From: Nocardia coubleae NBRC 108252 | GTDB taxonomy: Bacteria > Actinomycetota > Actinomycetes > Mycobacteriales > Mycobacteriaceae | Reading direction: 5' to 3' | Length of the DNA stretch: 64,000 nt | Assembly (NCBI RefSeq): GCF_001612805.1 | Contig: NZ_BDBD01000027.1 | Coordinates: 157,581-221,580 of the forward strand | Part shown: piece by piece, positions 7,482-15,133 of the stretch | Layout of the letters: each line of letters opens with the position of its first letter | How positions within the stretch are numbered: the first letter of the stretch is position 1 | Program-made: the position numbers and the translations under genes | Notes under the pieces: generated by a model | The model's input: only the letters and a program-made list of their open reading frames with translations | Told to the model about the DNA's origin: nothing | Database searches by the model: none

Positions 7482-8146
7482 CAAACCGCGCGAAGCTCAT
7501 CCTGGTCCGCCACGGCGAGACGGAGGGCAATGTGGCCCGCATCCTCGACACGCAGGTCCCCGGCCTGCCACTCACCGAACGCGGTGTGGCACAGGCGAAA
7601 GCATTCGGCGACACGCTGATTCGCCCGCCCCGGGTGCTGGTGGCCTCGGAGGCCCTGCGCGCCCGCCAGACCGCGGGCTACATCGAGGCCGCCACCGGCA
7701 CCACCGCCCAGGTCCTGCCCGACCTCTACGAAGTGCAGGTCGGCGAACTCCACGGCCGCTCCGACCGCGACTCCCACGAACTGTTCCAGCGGATCTACCG
7801 CGGCTGGCATCACGGCGAACTCGACACGCGAACCCCCGGCGGCGAATCCGGCCGTGAGGTGCTCGACCGCATCCTCCCGGTCCTGGCCCAGCTCCGCGCG
7901 CAGTACCTGGAGGGCGACGAGGACGGCGACGTGGTCGTCGTGAACCACGGCGCCGCAATGCGTTTGGTCGGCAAGGAACTGGCAGGCGTCGCACCGCCGT
8001 TCACCACCAACAACCACCTCGACAACACCGAGACGATCGAACTCCTCCCCACCGAGGACGGCGGCTGGGAATGCCTGCGCTGGGGCCGATTCACCCCACC
8101 GTTCACCGTGAAGGCCGACCCAACCCCGGACGACCCGATGGGCTAA
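7478..8146 (+). CDS. gpm2: Histidine phosphatase (phosphoglycerate mutase-like)
   Basis: 222 aa. LILVRHGETEGN carries the phosphorylated His; VASEALRARQTA has the second Arg; VVVVNHGAAMRL gives the second His. These define the branch-1 histidine phosphatases, which are mostly phosphatases on small substrates despite the mutase name. ATG 7478 overlaps the pheA stop (ATGA), and frames further upstream lie inside pheA, so translation is coupled. The stop at 8144-8146 shares four bases with the stop of the convergent espG gene. Substrate unknown. Confidence 0.88.
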   Translation: MTNRAKLILVRHGETEGNVARILDTQVPGLPLTERGVAQAKAFGDTLIRPPRVLVASEALRARQTAGYIEAATGTTAQVLPDLYEVQVGELHGRSDRDSHELFQRIYRGWHHGELDTRTPGGESGREVLDRILPVLAQLRAQYLEGDEDGDVVVVNHGAAMRLVGKELAGVAPPFTTNNHLDNTETIELLPTEDGGWECLRWGRFTPPFTVKADPTPDDPMG

Positions 8147-8973
8147 GCGCCCTGGACGGTGGCCTTGAATTCCTCTCGGAGCGGGAGGGATTCGATGAGG
8201 TCGGCTACCGCTGTGCGGAGGCGGGCGTTGGTTCCGGTGGCGATGGACGACCACTTCACGCCGTCGTCGGCGACGCTGGCGGTGATGATGAAACGTCCTG
8301 CGCGCGTGTTGAACACGGCGATGTGGTTGTCCTGCACATCGCGGGTGCCGTCGCCGTAGGCCACGCCGACGATCTCGGCGTAGGAGTGGATCTCGACCAG
8401 CGCCGAGGCGAGCGTCTTCGCGTCGGTGGCGGGCTTGCCCACCTCGCTGAGCCGCCCAGCGGTGGCGGCCGCGTCACCGGTGTCGCCGAAGATCGGGGCG
8501 AGCTGCTCGGTCGGCGCGTTCATGCCGTACAGCTCGAGCGCCTCGGTGGTGCCGAGAGCTTGCAGCACCGCACCGGGCAGGTCGAGACCCGCGTCGTCGA
8601 TGACATAGGAGTCCGGCCCGCGCAGGGCGACGACCGCGCGGTCGTCGCCCTGCGCCAGACAGAACCGGTTCACCTGGCCGGCGACCACCCACCGCAGCGC
8701 GATGATCCACTGCGGCCGGTAGAGCACCCGCAAGCGCTCGGCGAGTTCGGGTACCACCACGTCGCCGAACAGCAATTCCCGTTCGGTGAGCAGCTTTTCG
8801 GCTGCCTCCATGGCCGCGTCGTGCGCGGAAACATGGTCGTAGCGGCCCATGGCGTCGAGCACCACGGGCATCTCGTCGAACTGCAGCTTCTCGAGCAGGA
8901 ACTGCATCTCGTCGAGCGAGAGCACCACCGCCTCGAGCAGCGATCCGCCGCCGCCCCCGCCGAGCACCGTCAC
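8143..8973 (-). CDS. espG: ESX secretion-associated protein EspG family
   Basis: 276 aa. In mycobacteria EspG is the cytosolic chaperone that binds the tip of the PPE partner of a PE-PPE dimer and keeps it soluble for type VII secretion. Family features are the start LLEAVVLSLDEMQFLLEKLQ, the central WIIALRWVVAGQ strand, and NHIAVFNTRAGRFII near the end. Its GTG 8973 overlaps the TGA of the PPE gene (GTGA), so it is coupled to the protein it would bind. Specificity for an ESX system cannot be told because no ESX machinery lies in the window. Confidence 0.85.
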   Translation of the reverse strand: MTVLGGGGGGSLLEAVVLSLDEMQFLLEKLQFDEMPVVLDAMGRYDHVSAHDAAMEAAEKLLTERELLFGDVVVPELAERLRVLYRPQWIIALRWVVAGQVNRFCLAQGDDRAVVALRGPDSYVIDDAGLDLPGAVLQALGTTEALELYGMNAPTEQLAPIFGDTGDAAATAGRLSEVGKPATDAKTLASALVEIHSYAEIVGVAYGDGTRDVQDNHIAVFNTRAGRFIITASVADDGVKWSSIATGTNARLRTAVADLIESLPLREEFKATVQGA

Positions 8974-10103
8974 TTGGCCGATCCGGTGAGATCGGCGCCG
9001 ATCACTCCCTCGGCGACATAGCGGCCATCGGTGAACGCCTCGTCGGAGCGCCCGTAGTCGTTCGCGTCGTGTTCCTCGTCGTCCTCGCCCTTGGCGCGGT
9101 TGCCGAGCAGCGGGTTGGCGGCCGGCGCGGTGGTGCGCGCGGGCGCGGTCTCCGAGCGGGCGACAACGGTCTCACCGACCGGCGCGGCCGCGGGAGCGCT
9201 CGCCGACGGTGCACCCCAGCCTTCGGGCAGCTTCAGCCCGCTGCCGCCGAGCGACACCCCACCGAGGCTCGCCGACGCGGTGGACATGCCACCCATCGCG
9301 GCGGCTCCGGCTCCGGCACCGGCGGCCATCGCGGGCGCGACACCGGCGGCGGCGGGAACGGTCGAGGTGGCTGCCGACAGCGCGGTCGCACCGATATTGC
9401 CGACCGTGCCGACACCACCGGACACGACGCTGCCCGCCACGTTCGCGGCCTGGGTGGCCGCGCTGACCACGCCGGGGTTGGACACGAACGCCTGCGCGGC
9501 GGCCACGGCGGTCTGCAGCGGATCGCCGCCGCCGAACTCGCCCTGGGCGGCCGAACCGGCGCCGCTGGCGATGGCGGGCGGCATGGCGAACTCACCGGGG
9601 GTGGTGACGGTGGCGGTGGTGGCGGCCTCGTAGGTCTCCATCACCAGCGCGGCGCGGATATCCATCGCGTGCCGGGCGACCTCGGCCACCTCGAACGCAC
9701 CCGACACGACGCCGGGCGGGTTGGCCGACGCCGCGACCGCCGCATTGGTCGCGGCGATCTCGGGCAGGCTCGGCATGGCGATCGAGGCGACCGTGTAGGC
9801 GGTGGCGTTGGCGGCAGCCTTGGCGCTCATGGTCGCGGCCATCACGCTCTGCTGCCCGGTCCAGTGCAGGAACGGCGCGAGCCGGCCGAGCACGGCCAGA
9901 CCGTTGACGCCCTGCAGACCGACGCCCACCTCGGCGATCACACGGGTGACAGTGAAGGCGGCGTCGCCCCAGGCGGCGGCGAGGGTGCCCCACGAGGTTG
10001 CCGCGGCCGAGATCGGCACGGCGTGGGCGCCCGCGTTGAGTGTGGTCGAGTTGACTTCGGCCATGCGCGGCAGCCAGAAGACCCCGGTGATCCCTGCGGT
10101 CAT
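8970..10103 (-). CDS. PPE family protein
   Basis: 377 aa. The N-terminal ~170 residues form a PPE helical bundle: VFWLPRMAEVNSTTLNAGAH (Pro-Pro-Glu replaced by a diverged 'P-R-M-A-E'), AAATSWGTLAAAW, the WxG motif in HWTGQQS, then MPSLPEIAATNAAVAAS. Residues ~180-300 are Ala/Gly/Ser-rich and the last ~60 are acidic (KGEDDEEHDANDYG). It should pair with the PE protein encoded 42 bases upstream and bind EspG encoded next. Exported or surface protein by inference. Start ATG 10103. Confidence 0.85.
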   Translation of the reverse strand: MTAGITGVFWLPRMAEVNSTTLNAGAHAVPISAAATSWGTLAAAWGDAAFTVTRVIAEVGVGLQGVNGLAVLGRLAPFLHWTGQQSVMAATMSAKAAANATAYTVASIAMPSLPEIAATNAAVAASANPPGVVSGAFEVAEVARHAMDIRAALVMETYEAATTATVTTPGEFAMPPAIASGAGSAAQGEFGGGDPLQTAVAAAQAFVSNPGVVSAATQAANVAGSVVSGGVGTVGNIGATALSAATSTVPAAAGVAPAMAAGAGAGAAAMGGMSTASASLGGVSLGGSGLKLPEGWGAPSASAPAAAPVGETVVARSETAPARTTAPAANPLLGNRAKGEDDEEHDANDYGRSDEAFTDGRYVAEGVIGADLTGSAK

Positions 10104-10145
10104 GCTTGTTTCTCCCCTGAATGAATGATCGTCGGGCGGGTTCGG

Positions 10146-10457
10146 TTACACCTGGACAGCGTTGATCGTCGCCGCGCGGGCAACGTCCTCGCCGATGTGG
10201 GTGACCAGCTGCGAGCGCAGAGTCGCGGCCGCATGGTGCAGCTCGAGAATGCCCTGGGCGATGGCGCCGTCGTGTGTAGCCGCGGCGCGGTTGAAGTGAC
10301 CCGCCGCCAACAGCGAGACCTCTTCCGCGCCCGAAGGCAGCACATGCGTGGTCGGCCCGGCCAGCGCGGCTGCTGCGGCGAGCCGCTCGGCGAGCAGATC
10401 CAGCTCGGCGGCTGCGGCGAGAACGATTTCCGGTGCGACGAGAACGTGTCCAACCAT
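10146..10457 (-). CDS. PE family protein
   Basis: 103 aa, essentially a bare PE domain: VLVAPEIVLAAAAELDLLAE (the Pro-Glu), LAGPTTHVLPSGAEEVSLL turn, then a second helix HFNRAAATHDGAIAQGILEL. Length is close to the ~100 aa of PE domains. The protein contains no tyrosine at all, so the usual YxxxD/E export signal is absent; HIGED (HxxxD) stands near the expected place. It is the first gene of a PE-PPE-espG operon. Confidence 0.83.
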   Translation of the reverse strand: MVGHVLVAPEIVLAAAAELDLLAERLAAAAALAGPTTHVLPSGAEEVSLLAAGHFNRAAATHDGAIAQGILELHHAAATLRSQLVTHIGEDVARAATINAVQV

Positions 10458-10567
10458 GACCCGACTCCTTCTAGTGGCGACTAACGGGAACCACGAGAAT
10501 TCCCCCTACGAGTGATAGGACGCGAGAGCGGGTCGTTCGGTTCCATCGATTTCCCCACCCAACTTCG
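10458..10567 (-). promoter_or_regulatory. Leader region of the PE-PPE-espG operon
   Basis: 110 bases, lower in GC than its surroundings. An AAGGAG-type ribosome binding site (read on the minus strand, from CTCCTT at 10466-10471) precedes the PE start. No clear -10/-35 pair could be fixed. Confidence 0.35.
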
Positions 10568-10918
10568 CTAGCCCCATCCCAGCTCATGTAGCCGGTCGTC
10601 GTCAATCCCGAAATAGTGTGCTATTTCGTGGATCACGGTGATCGCGACCTCCTCGACCACCTCGTCGTCACTGCTACAGATGTCGAGAATAGCCTCCCGA
10701 TAGATGGTTACGGTATCGGGAAGCGAACCCGCGTAGTAACTGTCGCGTTCGGTGAGGGCGACGCCGTGGTAGAGACCGAGCAGGGATGGCTCCTCGTCGT
10801 TACGTGCCTCCACCAGCACAACGACGTTGTCGATCGCCCCGGTGAGCTCGGGTGGGATCAGGTCGAGCGCGTCGCCGACCAGCTCCTCGAACCGGTCGGG
10901 CGACATCCGTTCGGTCAT
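10568..10918 (-). CDS. Metallopeptidase family protein (zincin-like, Rv3836 type)
   Basis: 116-aa minimal zincin. HEIAHYFGIDDDRLHELG gives the HExxH zinc site with a downstream Asp as likely third ligand; an acidic segment (SSDDEVVEEVAITVI) leads into the metal-binding helix. The N-terminal MSPDRFEELVGDALDLIPPEL matches the family start. No membrane segment, so it acts in the cytoplasm; its substrate is unknown. ATG 10918 overlaps the stop of the septum-formation gene by 4 bases, and the pair is conserved next to serS in mycobacteria. Confidence 0.9.
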   Translation of the reverse strand: MTERMSPDRFEELVGDALDLIPPELTGAIDNVVVLVEARNDEEPSLLGLYHGVALTERDSYYAGSLPDTVTIYREAILDICSSDDEVVEEVAITVIHEIAHYFGIDDDRLHELGWG

Positions 10919-11979
10919 CGCGGTTGTGGCTGCGGCGGCAGCGGTGCGGCGCCCGGGAGCGGTGCCGGTGTGGAGCGGCCGGTGTTGGGCGGCGGAACCG
11001 GAGCCTGTCCGTCGATCAGGATTTCCCCGCGCGCCGAACCGACGATCGGCGCGAAACCCTCACGGTCGGCGCCCTTTCCGAGCCAGCAGTCGAGTTGCCT
11101 GCTGCCGGCGAGCCAACTGGTCGGTTCCAGATAATCGAAGAACAGCGTGAGCGTCTTGTTGCGGATCGCGTCGGGGCTGCCGAGGTATTCGGTGGACAAA
11201 CGATTGCATTCGGCCTCGACGAACTTGTCCTGATCGGCCTCCGAGGGCGGTCCACCGGTGAAGTTCTTCCCCAGGTCGACGTTGCCGACGATCTCGACGG
11301 CGTGCGGTTGCGCGCAGTCCACCGGGTCGGTCGGGAGGTTCTGGTTGATGCCGAGGCAGGTGCCGACGGCGTGCACCTTCGACTGGTCGCCCTGGGTCAC
11401 CGAACCGGTCGAGGCCGGACTGGTCGACGTGGCGGCCACCTGCAGCCCGCACCGCAGCGTGCGGTCACCGTGCTGCCAGCCCGCCGGGCTCGGCGACATC
11501 ACGTTCACCATGTACTTGCCGCGCGGATCGAACCGCCCACCGAGGTAGCGCTGCACCGCGGGCACGCAATGTTCGTCGCGCAGCTCGGTCATCCGCAGCG
11601 AGTCCGGGTGCCGGGTGCCGTCGCCGAACTCGCGGCCGGGGTAGGCCTTCAGGTCGACGACACCGGCCACCTCGAACAGGTGCTGGTCGGCGCAGTTCAC
11701 CTTCAGCAGGTCGCTGCGGTCGGGCTTGCCCCAGGTCAGGCAGTCGCCCTCGTTGGCGCTGCTGAATTCCTTGTCCATGACCACGGGCGCGGCGCCGGGC
11801 TGGTGTGCCTCCACCTTGTCGGATTCGAAACCGGTCACCGTCATCGTGACCAGCGCCGCGAGCACCGCGCCGAGCGCGCCGATCAGCAGTCCCCACCGCA
11901 GTTTCGTCGCCGACAGATGCAGCGGACCGGCGCCGCGTTCAGCGGTTTTCTCGGCCGGGTCGCTCTGATGATCGGACAC
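10915..11979 (-). CDS. Septum-formation family membrane protein (Rv3835 type)
   Basis: 354 aa: a short cytoplasmic tail, one membrane helix at ~30-50 (WGLLIGALGAVLAALVTMTV), and two extracytoplasmic repeats each with the 'Septum_form' pattern: GDCLTWGKPDRSDLLKVNC with HLFEVAG, then GTCLGINQNLPTDPVDCAQ with HAVEIVG. Cysteines are paired. The C-terminus is Pro-rich (APVPPPNTGRSTPAPLPG). These proteins are named from an actinobacterial domain thought to act in division; direct evidence is thin. The first gene of a two-gene operon with the metallopeptidase. Confidence 0.83.
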   Translation of the reverse strand: MSDHQSDPAEKTAERGAGPLHLSATKLRWGLLIGALGAVLAALVTMTVTGFESDKVEAHQPGAAPVVMDKEFSSANEGDCLTWGKPDRSDLLKVNCADQHLFEVAGVVDLKAYPGREFGDGTRHPDSLRMTELRDEHCVPAVQRYLGGRFDPRGKYMVNVMSPSPAGWQHGDRTLRCGLQVAATSTSPASTGSVTQGDQSKVHAVGTCLGINQNLPTDPVDCAQPHAVEIVGNVDLGKNFTGGPPSEADQDKFVEAECNRLSTEYLGSPDAIRNKTLTLFFDYLEPTSWLAGSRQLDCWLGKGADREGFAPIVGSARGEILIDGQAPVPPPNTGRSTPAPLPGAAPLPPQPQPR

Positions 11980-12020
11980 GACGGCGATTGTATGGGAGCC
12001 GATCGGCGCGGCGGGCGGGC

Positions 12021-13718
12021 TCAGCCGCGCAGAGCCGTGACGAAGATGCCGGGCAGTCTGCGCAGCTTGCCGTCACCGTAGAAGCCGGTGAGCTTGCGAC
12101 CGGTGGCCGCGGCGGTCTTGTTGGCGACGAACCACGGCGGTTTCGGGGTGGTGGCGAATTCGCCCGCGAACAGCGAGCGGGGCGCCGGGCGGAACGGTCC
12201 GCGCACCACCGTGCGTTCGACGTCGTCGAGCAGGAAGGCGTTGTGGACGACGCCGATGCCGCTCTGGATGTCGTCGATGGTGTGCCCCGGGAAAGCGCCC
12301 CAGCTCGCACGTGGCGTCAGGAACGCCAGACCGGTCCACGAGTTGATCGCGACGGTGCCGTAGCGCAGGTTCGCCACGGCCGTGTCGAAGGCGTCGCCGA
12401 GTTCGCTGATGGTCGCCGGATGCGCGAGCAGGTTGGCGCCGAGGGTGCCCATCAACTCGTCGTTGGCGAAATCGACCGCCTTGTCGAGGAATTCCGCGCC
12501 CGTGCCGGGCAGTTCGACCACGCCGAGGACGGGGGAGAAGTACTCGGTGCGCAGCAGTGGGGTGCCGGTCATCGGCAGGTTCTCGACGAGGACGCGGCCG
12601 TTGGCGCGCCCGGCATCGGGGTAGCTGGTCAGCGCGCCCTCGACGCGGGTGTCGCTGCCGGGGTAGTAGGCGGTGCGGACGGGGGCGTTGTCGATGGCGG
12701 CGCGCAGTTCGGTGAGGAACTGGTCCTTCTGGTCCCAATCGGCGCTGAGCACGACCGTCTGCGCGGCCACACAGTTGTAGCCGCCGTTGTGCAGGCGCAT
12801 CGTCGCCACGTGCTCGGCCTGGAACTTCAGGTCGGCCTTGCTCCACTTGCCCGGCACGATGATGCACGGCGCCACGCCGCCGAGTTCGCTGGTGATCGGC
12901 TTGGTCAGCGCGGGCTCCCCGGCCTGCTTGCGGCGCTGCGCGTCCTCGCCGACACCCCATACGATCGCGTCGTGGGTCGGCGCGCCGCCGGTCATGTGCA
13001 CGTGGTCGACCTTCGGATGGTTCACCAGGTAACCGCCCTCGGGCGCGCCGCCGGTGAGGATGCGTACCACGCCGAGCTCGATGAACGGCGCGAACACCGC
13101 CTGGAACACCGGCAGCAGCGGATCGGTGATCGGGTTGAGCTTGAGCGCGACCACCCGGTTGTTGGCGTAGAGCTCGTAGAGGGTGTCCAGCGGCGCGATG
13201 GACATGATGTTGCCCGCGCCGAGCACCGCGCCGACACCGTTGGTCTGCTTCGGATCACGCTGGGCCAGACCGGCTTTGCGCCGCGCGGTGGCCGCGTCGA
13301 CACCGGGACGCAACCACACCTCGGCGCTGAACCCGTTGAGCAGCAGCCAGTCGTAGAAGCCGTGTGGCAGCGCGGGCACGCTCACCCGGCCGCCGGGCGC
13401 GGTACCGAGGTCGACGCCGTCGATCGGGCTGGCGCCACGCTCGAGCGCCGACAGCGACTCGCTCAGCGCCTTGGCGCCCGCCAGCAGCGTCATCGGGCCC
13501 GACATCCACTCCTCACCGAGCAGCGGGCTGTCGGCGTCGAGTTTCTTGATGGTCCTGGCCGCGGCCACCCACGACTCGGCGTCGCGTGCGGTGAGCGCGT
13601 GCAGCTCGTCGAGCAGCTCGCGGCGGCGGCGCAGATCGGTCGCGGCCCAGGTTTTCGCCCCCTCGGTGAGATCGTCGAGCGCGGTATCGATGACGGCGGT
13701 GTCGAAAGTGGTACTCAC
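12021..13718 (-). CDS. Aldehyde dehydrogenase family protein
   Basis: 565 aa with an NAD-binding and a catalytic ALDH domain. Visible marks are GAGNIMSIAPLDTLYELYA, VALKLNPITDPLLPVF, the HMTGGAPTHDAIVWG segment, the catalytic Glu in ITSELGGVAPCIIVPG and the catalytic Cys in NGGYNCVAAQTVVL. It is longer than the ~480-500 aa of typical ALDHs, with an extra N-terminal helical region. I start it at GTG 13718 (VSTTFDTAVIDTAL) behind GCGGGG rather than 13745, whose first residues look non-coding. Substrate unknown. Confidence 0.85.
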   Translation of the reverse strand: MSTTFDTAVIDTALDDLTEGAKTWAATDLRRRRELLDELHALTARDAESWVAAARTIKKLDADSPLLGEEWMSGPMTLLAGAKALSESLSALERGASPIDGVDLGTAPGGRVSVPALPHGFYDWLLLNGFSAEVWLRPGVDAATARRKAGLAQRDPKQTNGVGAVLGAGNIMSIAPLDTLYELYANNRVVALKLNPITDPLLPVFQAVFAPFIELGVVRILTGGAPEGGYLVNHPKVDHVHMTGGAPTHDAIVWGVGEDAQRRKQAGEPALTKPITSELGGVAPCIIVPGKWSKADLKFQAEHVATMRLHNGGYNCVAAQTVVLSADWDQKDQFLTELRAAIDNAPVRTAYYPGSDTRVEGALTSYPDAGRANGRVLVENLPMTGTPLLRTEYFSPVLGVVELPGTGAEFLDKAVDFANDELMGTLGANLLAHPATISELGDAFDTAVANLRYGTVAINSWTGLAFLTPRASWGAFPGHTIDDIQSGIGVVHNAFLLDDVERTVVRGPFRPAPRSLFAGEFATTPKPPWFVANKTAAATGRKLTGFYGDGKLRRLPGIFVTALRG

Positions 13719-13784
13719 CCCGCAACTATGCCCCCGCCCGGGCACGTTGGCATAGGCCGAAATTCTGAGGATCGCGTAAACAAC

Positions 13785-13790
13785 TAGGCT
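13785..13790 (+). promoter_or_regulatory. -10 hexamer TAGGCT for serS, leaderless
   Basis: ACTAGGCT ends 8 bases before ATG 13799 with no Shine-Dalgarno between. The gene downstream of serS has TAGGCT in the same context. Confidence 0.55.
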
Positions 13791-13798
13791 GTTTTCTC

Positions 13799-15055
13799 AT
13801 GATCGACCTCCGATTCCTGCGCGAGAACCCGGAAGCCGTCCGTGCCTCGCAGCGGGCCCGCGGTGAGGACCCCGCGCTCGTCGACGCCCTGCTCGAAGCC
13901 GACGCGGCCCGCCGCGCCGCCGTCGCCACCGCCGACTCCCTGCGCGCCGAGCACAAGGCCATGGGCAAGGTGATCGGCAAGGCGAGCAAGGAAGAACGTC
14001 CCGCGCTGTTGGCCGCAGCCACCGACATGTCGGCGAAGGTCAAAGAGGCCGAGCACGCCCAGAGCGCGGCCGACGCCGATCTCGACGCCGCGCATCGCGC
14101 CATCTCCAATGTCGTGCAGGAAGGTGCGCCGGCGGGCGGCGAGGACGACTACGTCGTGCTCGAAACCGTGGGCACCCCACCGCAATTCGACTTCGAGCCG
14201 AAGGACCACCTGGAGCTCGGTGAGTCGCTCGGGCTGCTGGACATGGAGCGCGGCGCCAAGGTGTCGGGTTCGCGGTTCTACTTCCTCACCGGGCACGGCG
14301 CGCTGCTGCAGCTCGGTTTGCTGCAGCTGGCCGCGCAGCGGGCGGTGGCCAACGGTTTCACCATGATGATCCCGCCGGTGCTCGTCCGGCCGGAGATCAT
14401 GGCCGGTACCGGCTTCCTGGGTCAGCACTCCGACGAGGTCTACCACCTCGCCGACGACGACCTGTACCTGGTCGGCACCTCGGAGGTGCCACTGGCGGGC
14501 TTCCACGCCGACGAGATCCTCGACCTGAGTGCGGGCCCGAAGCGGTACGCGGGCTGGTCGTCGTGCTTCCGTCGCGAGGCCGGTAGCTACGGCAAGGACA
14601 CCCGCGGCATCATCCGCGTGCACCAGTTCGACAAGGTGGAGATGTTCGTCTACACCACCCCCGACCAGGCCGCCGAAGAGCACCAGCGCCTGCTCGCCTG
14701 GGAACGCGAGATGCTCGCCGCGATCGACGTGCCCTACCGGGTGATCGACGTGGCCGCGGGCGACCTCGGCAGCTCGGCCGCGCGCAAGTTCGACTGCGAG
14801 GCGTGGGTGCCCACCCAGCAGACCTACCGCGAGCTCACCTCCACCTCCAACTGCACGACCTTCCAGGCGCGCAGGCTCTCGGTTCGCTACCGCGACGAGA
14901 ACGGAAAGGCCCAGATCGCGGCGACCTTGAACGGCACGCTCGCGACCACCCGCTGGATCGTGGCGATCCTCGAGAACCACCAGCAGGCCGACGGTTCGGT
15001 CCGGGTGCCCGAGGCGCTGGTGCCGTTCGTCGGCACCGACGTTTTGACACCGTAG
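13799..15055 (+). CDS. serS: Seryl-tRNA synthetase
   Basis: 418 aa, charging tRNA-Ser. The N-terminal ~110 residues (MIDLRFLRENPEAVRASQRA) form the tRNA-binding coiled coil. The class II core follows: motif 1 around MIPPVLVRPEIMAGTGFLGQ, motif 2 SSCFRREAGSYGKDTRGIIR, the TSEVPLAGFHADEIL serine/ATP loop, and motif 3 LNGTLATTRWIVAILEN. Length is normal for the bacterial enzyme. ATG 13799 lies just downstream of a TAGGCT -10, so the message is probably leaderless. Confidence 0.97.
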   Translation: MIDLRFLRENPEAVRASQRARGEDPALVDALLEADAARRAAVATADSLRAEHKAMGKVIGKASKEERPALLAAATDMSAKVKEAEHAQSAADADLDAAHRAISNVVQEGAPAGGEDDYVVLETVGTPPQFDFEPKDHLELGESLGLLDMERGAKVSGSRFYFLTGHGALLQLGLLQLAAQRAVANGFTMMIPPVLVRPEIMAGTGFLGQHSDEVYHLADDDLYLVGTSEVPLAGFHADEILDLSAGPKRYAGWSSCFRREAGSYGKDTRGIIRVHQFDKVEMFVYTTPDQAAEEHQRLLAWEREMLAAIDVPYRVIDVAAGDLGSSAARKFDCEAWVPTQQTYRELTSTSNCTTFQARRLSVRYRDENGKAQIAATLNGTLATTRWIVAILENHQQADGSVRVPEALVPFVGTDVLTP

Positions 15056-15120
15056 AGCTTTCCACTGTTTGCTGGTCAGGCATTTGTGTGATGTGGCAAA
15101 CATCGGAACCGAACAACATC

Positions 15121-15126
15121 TAGGCT
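15121..15126 (+). promoter_or_regulatory. -10 hexamer TAGGCT for the GGDEF/EAL gene
   Basis: TAGGCT ends 7 bases before GTG 15134, making that codon the likely leaderless start rather than the GTG at 15128, which is one base after the hexamer. Confidence 0.45.
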
Positions 15127-15133
15127 GGTGCTC

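Noticed and set aside
13719..13798. T-box or other riboswitch before serS
   Set aside because: Only 80 bases separate the genes and the -10 lies 8 bases before the ATG, so no leader RNA would exist.
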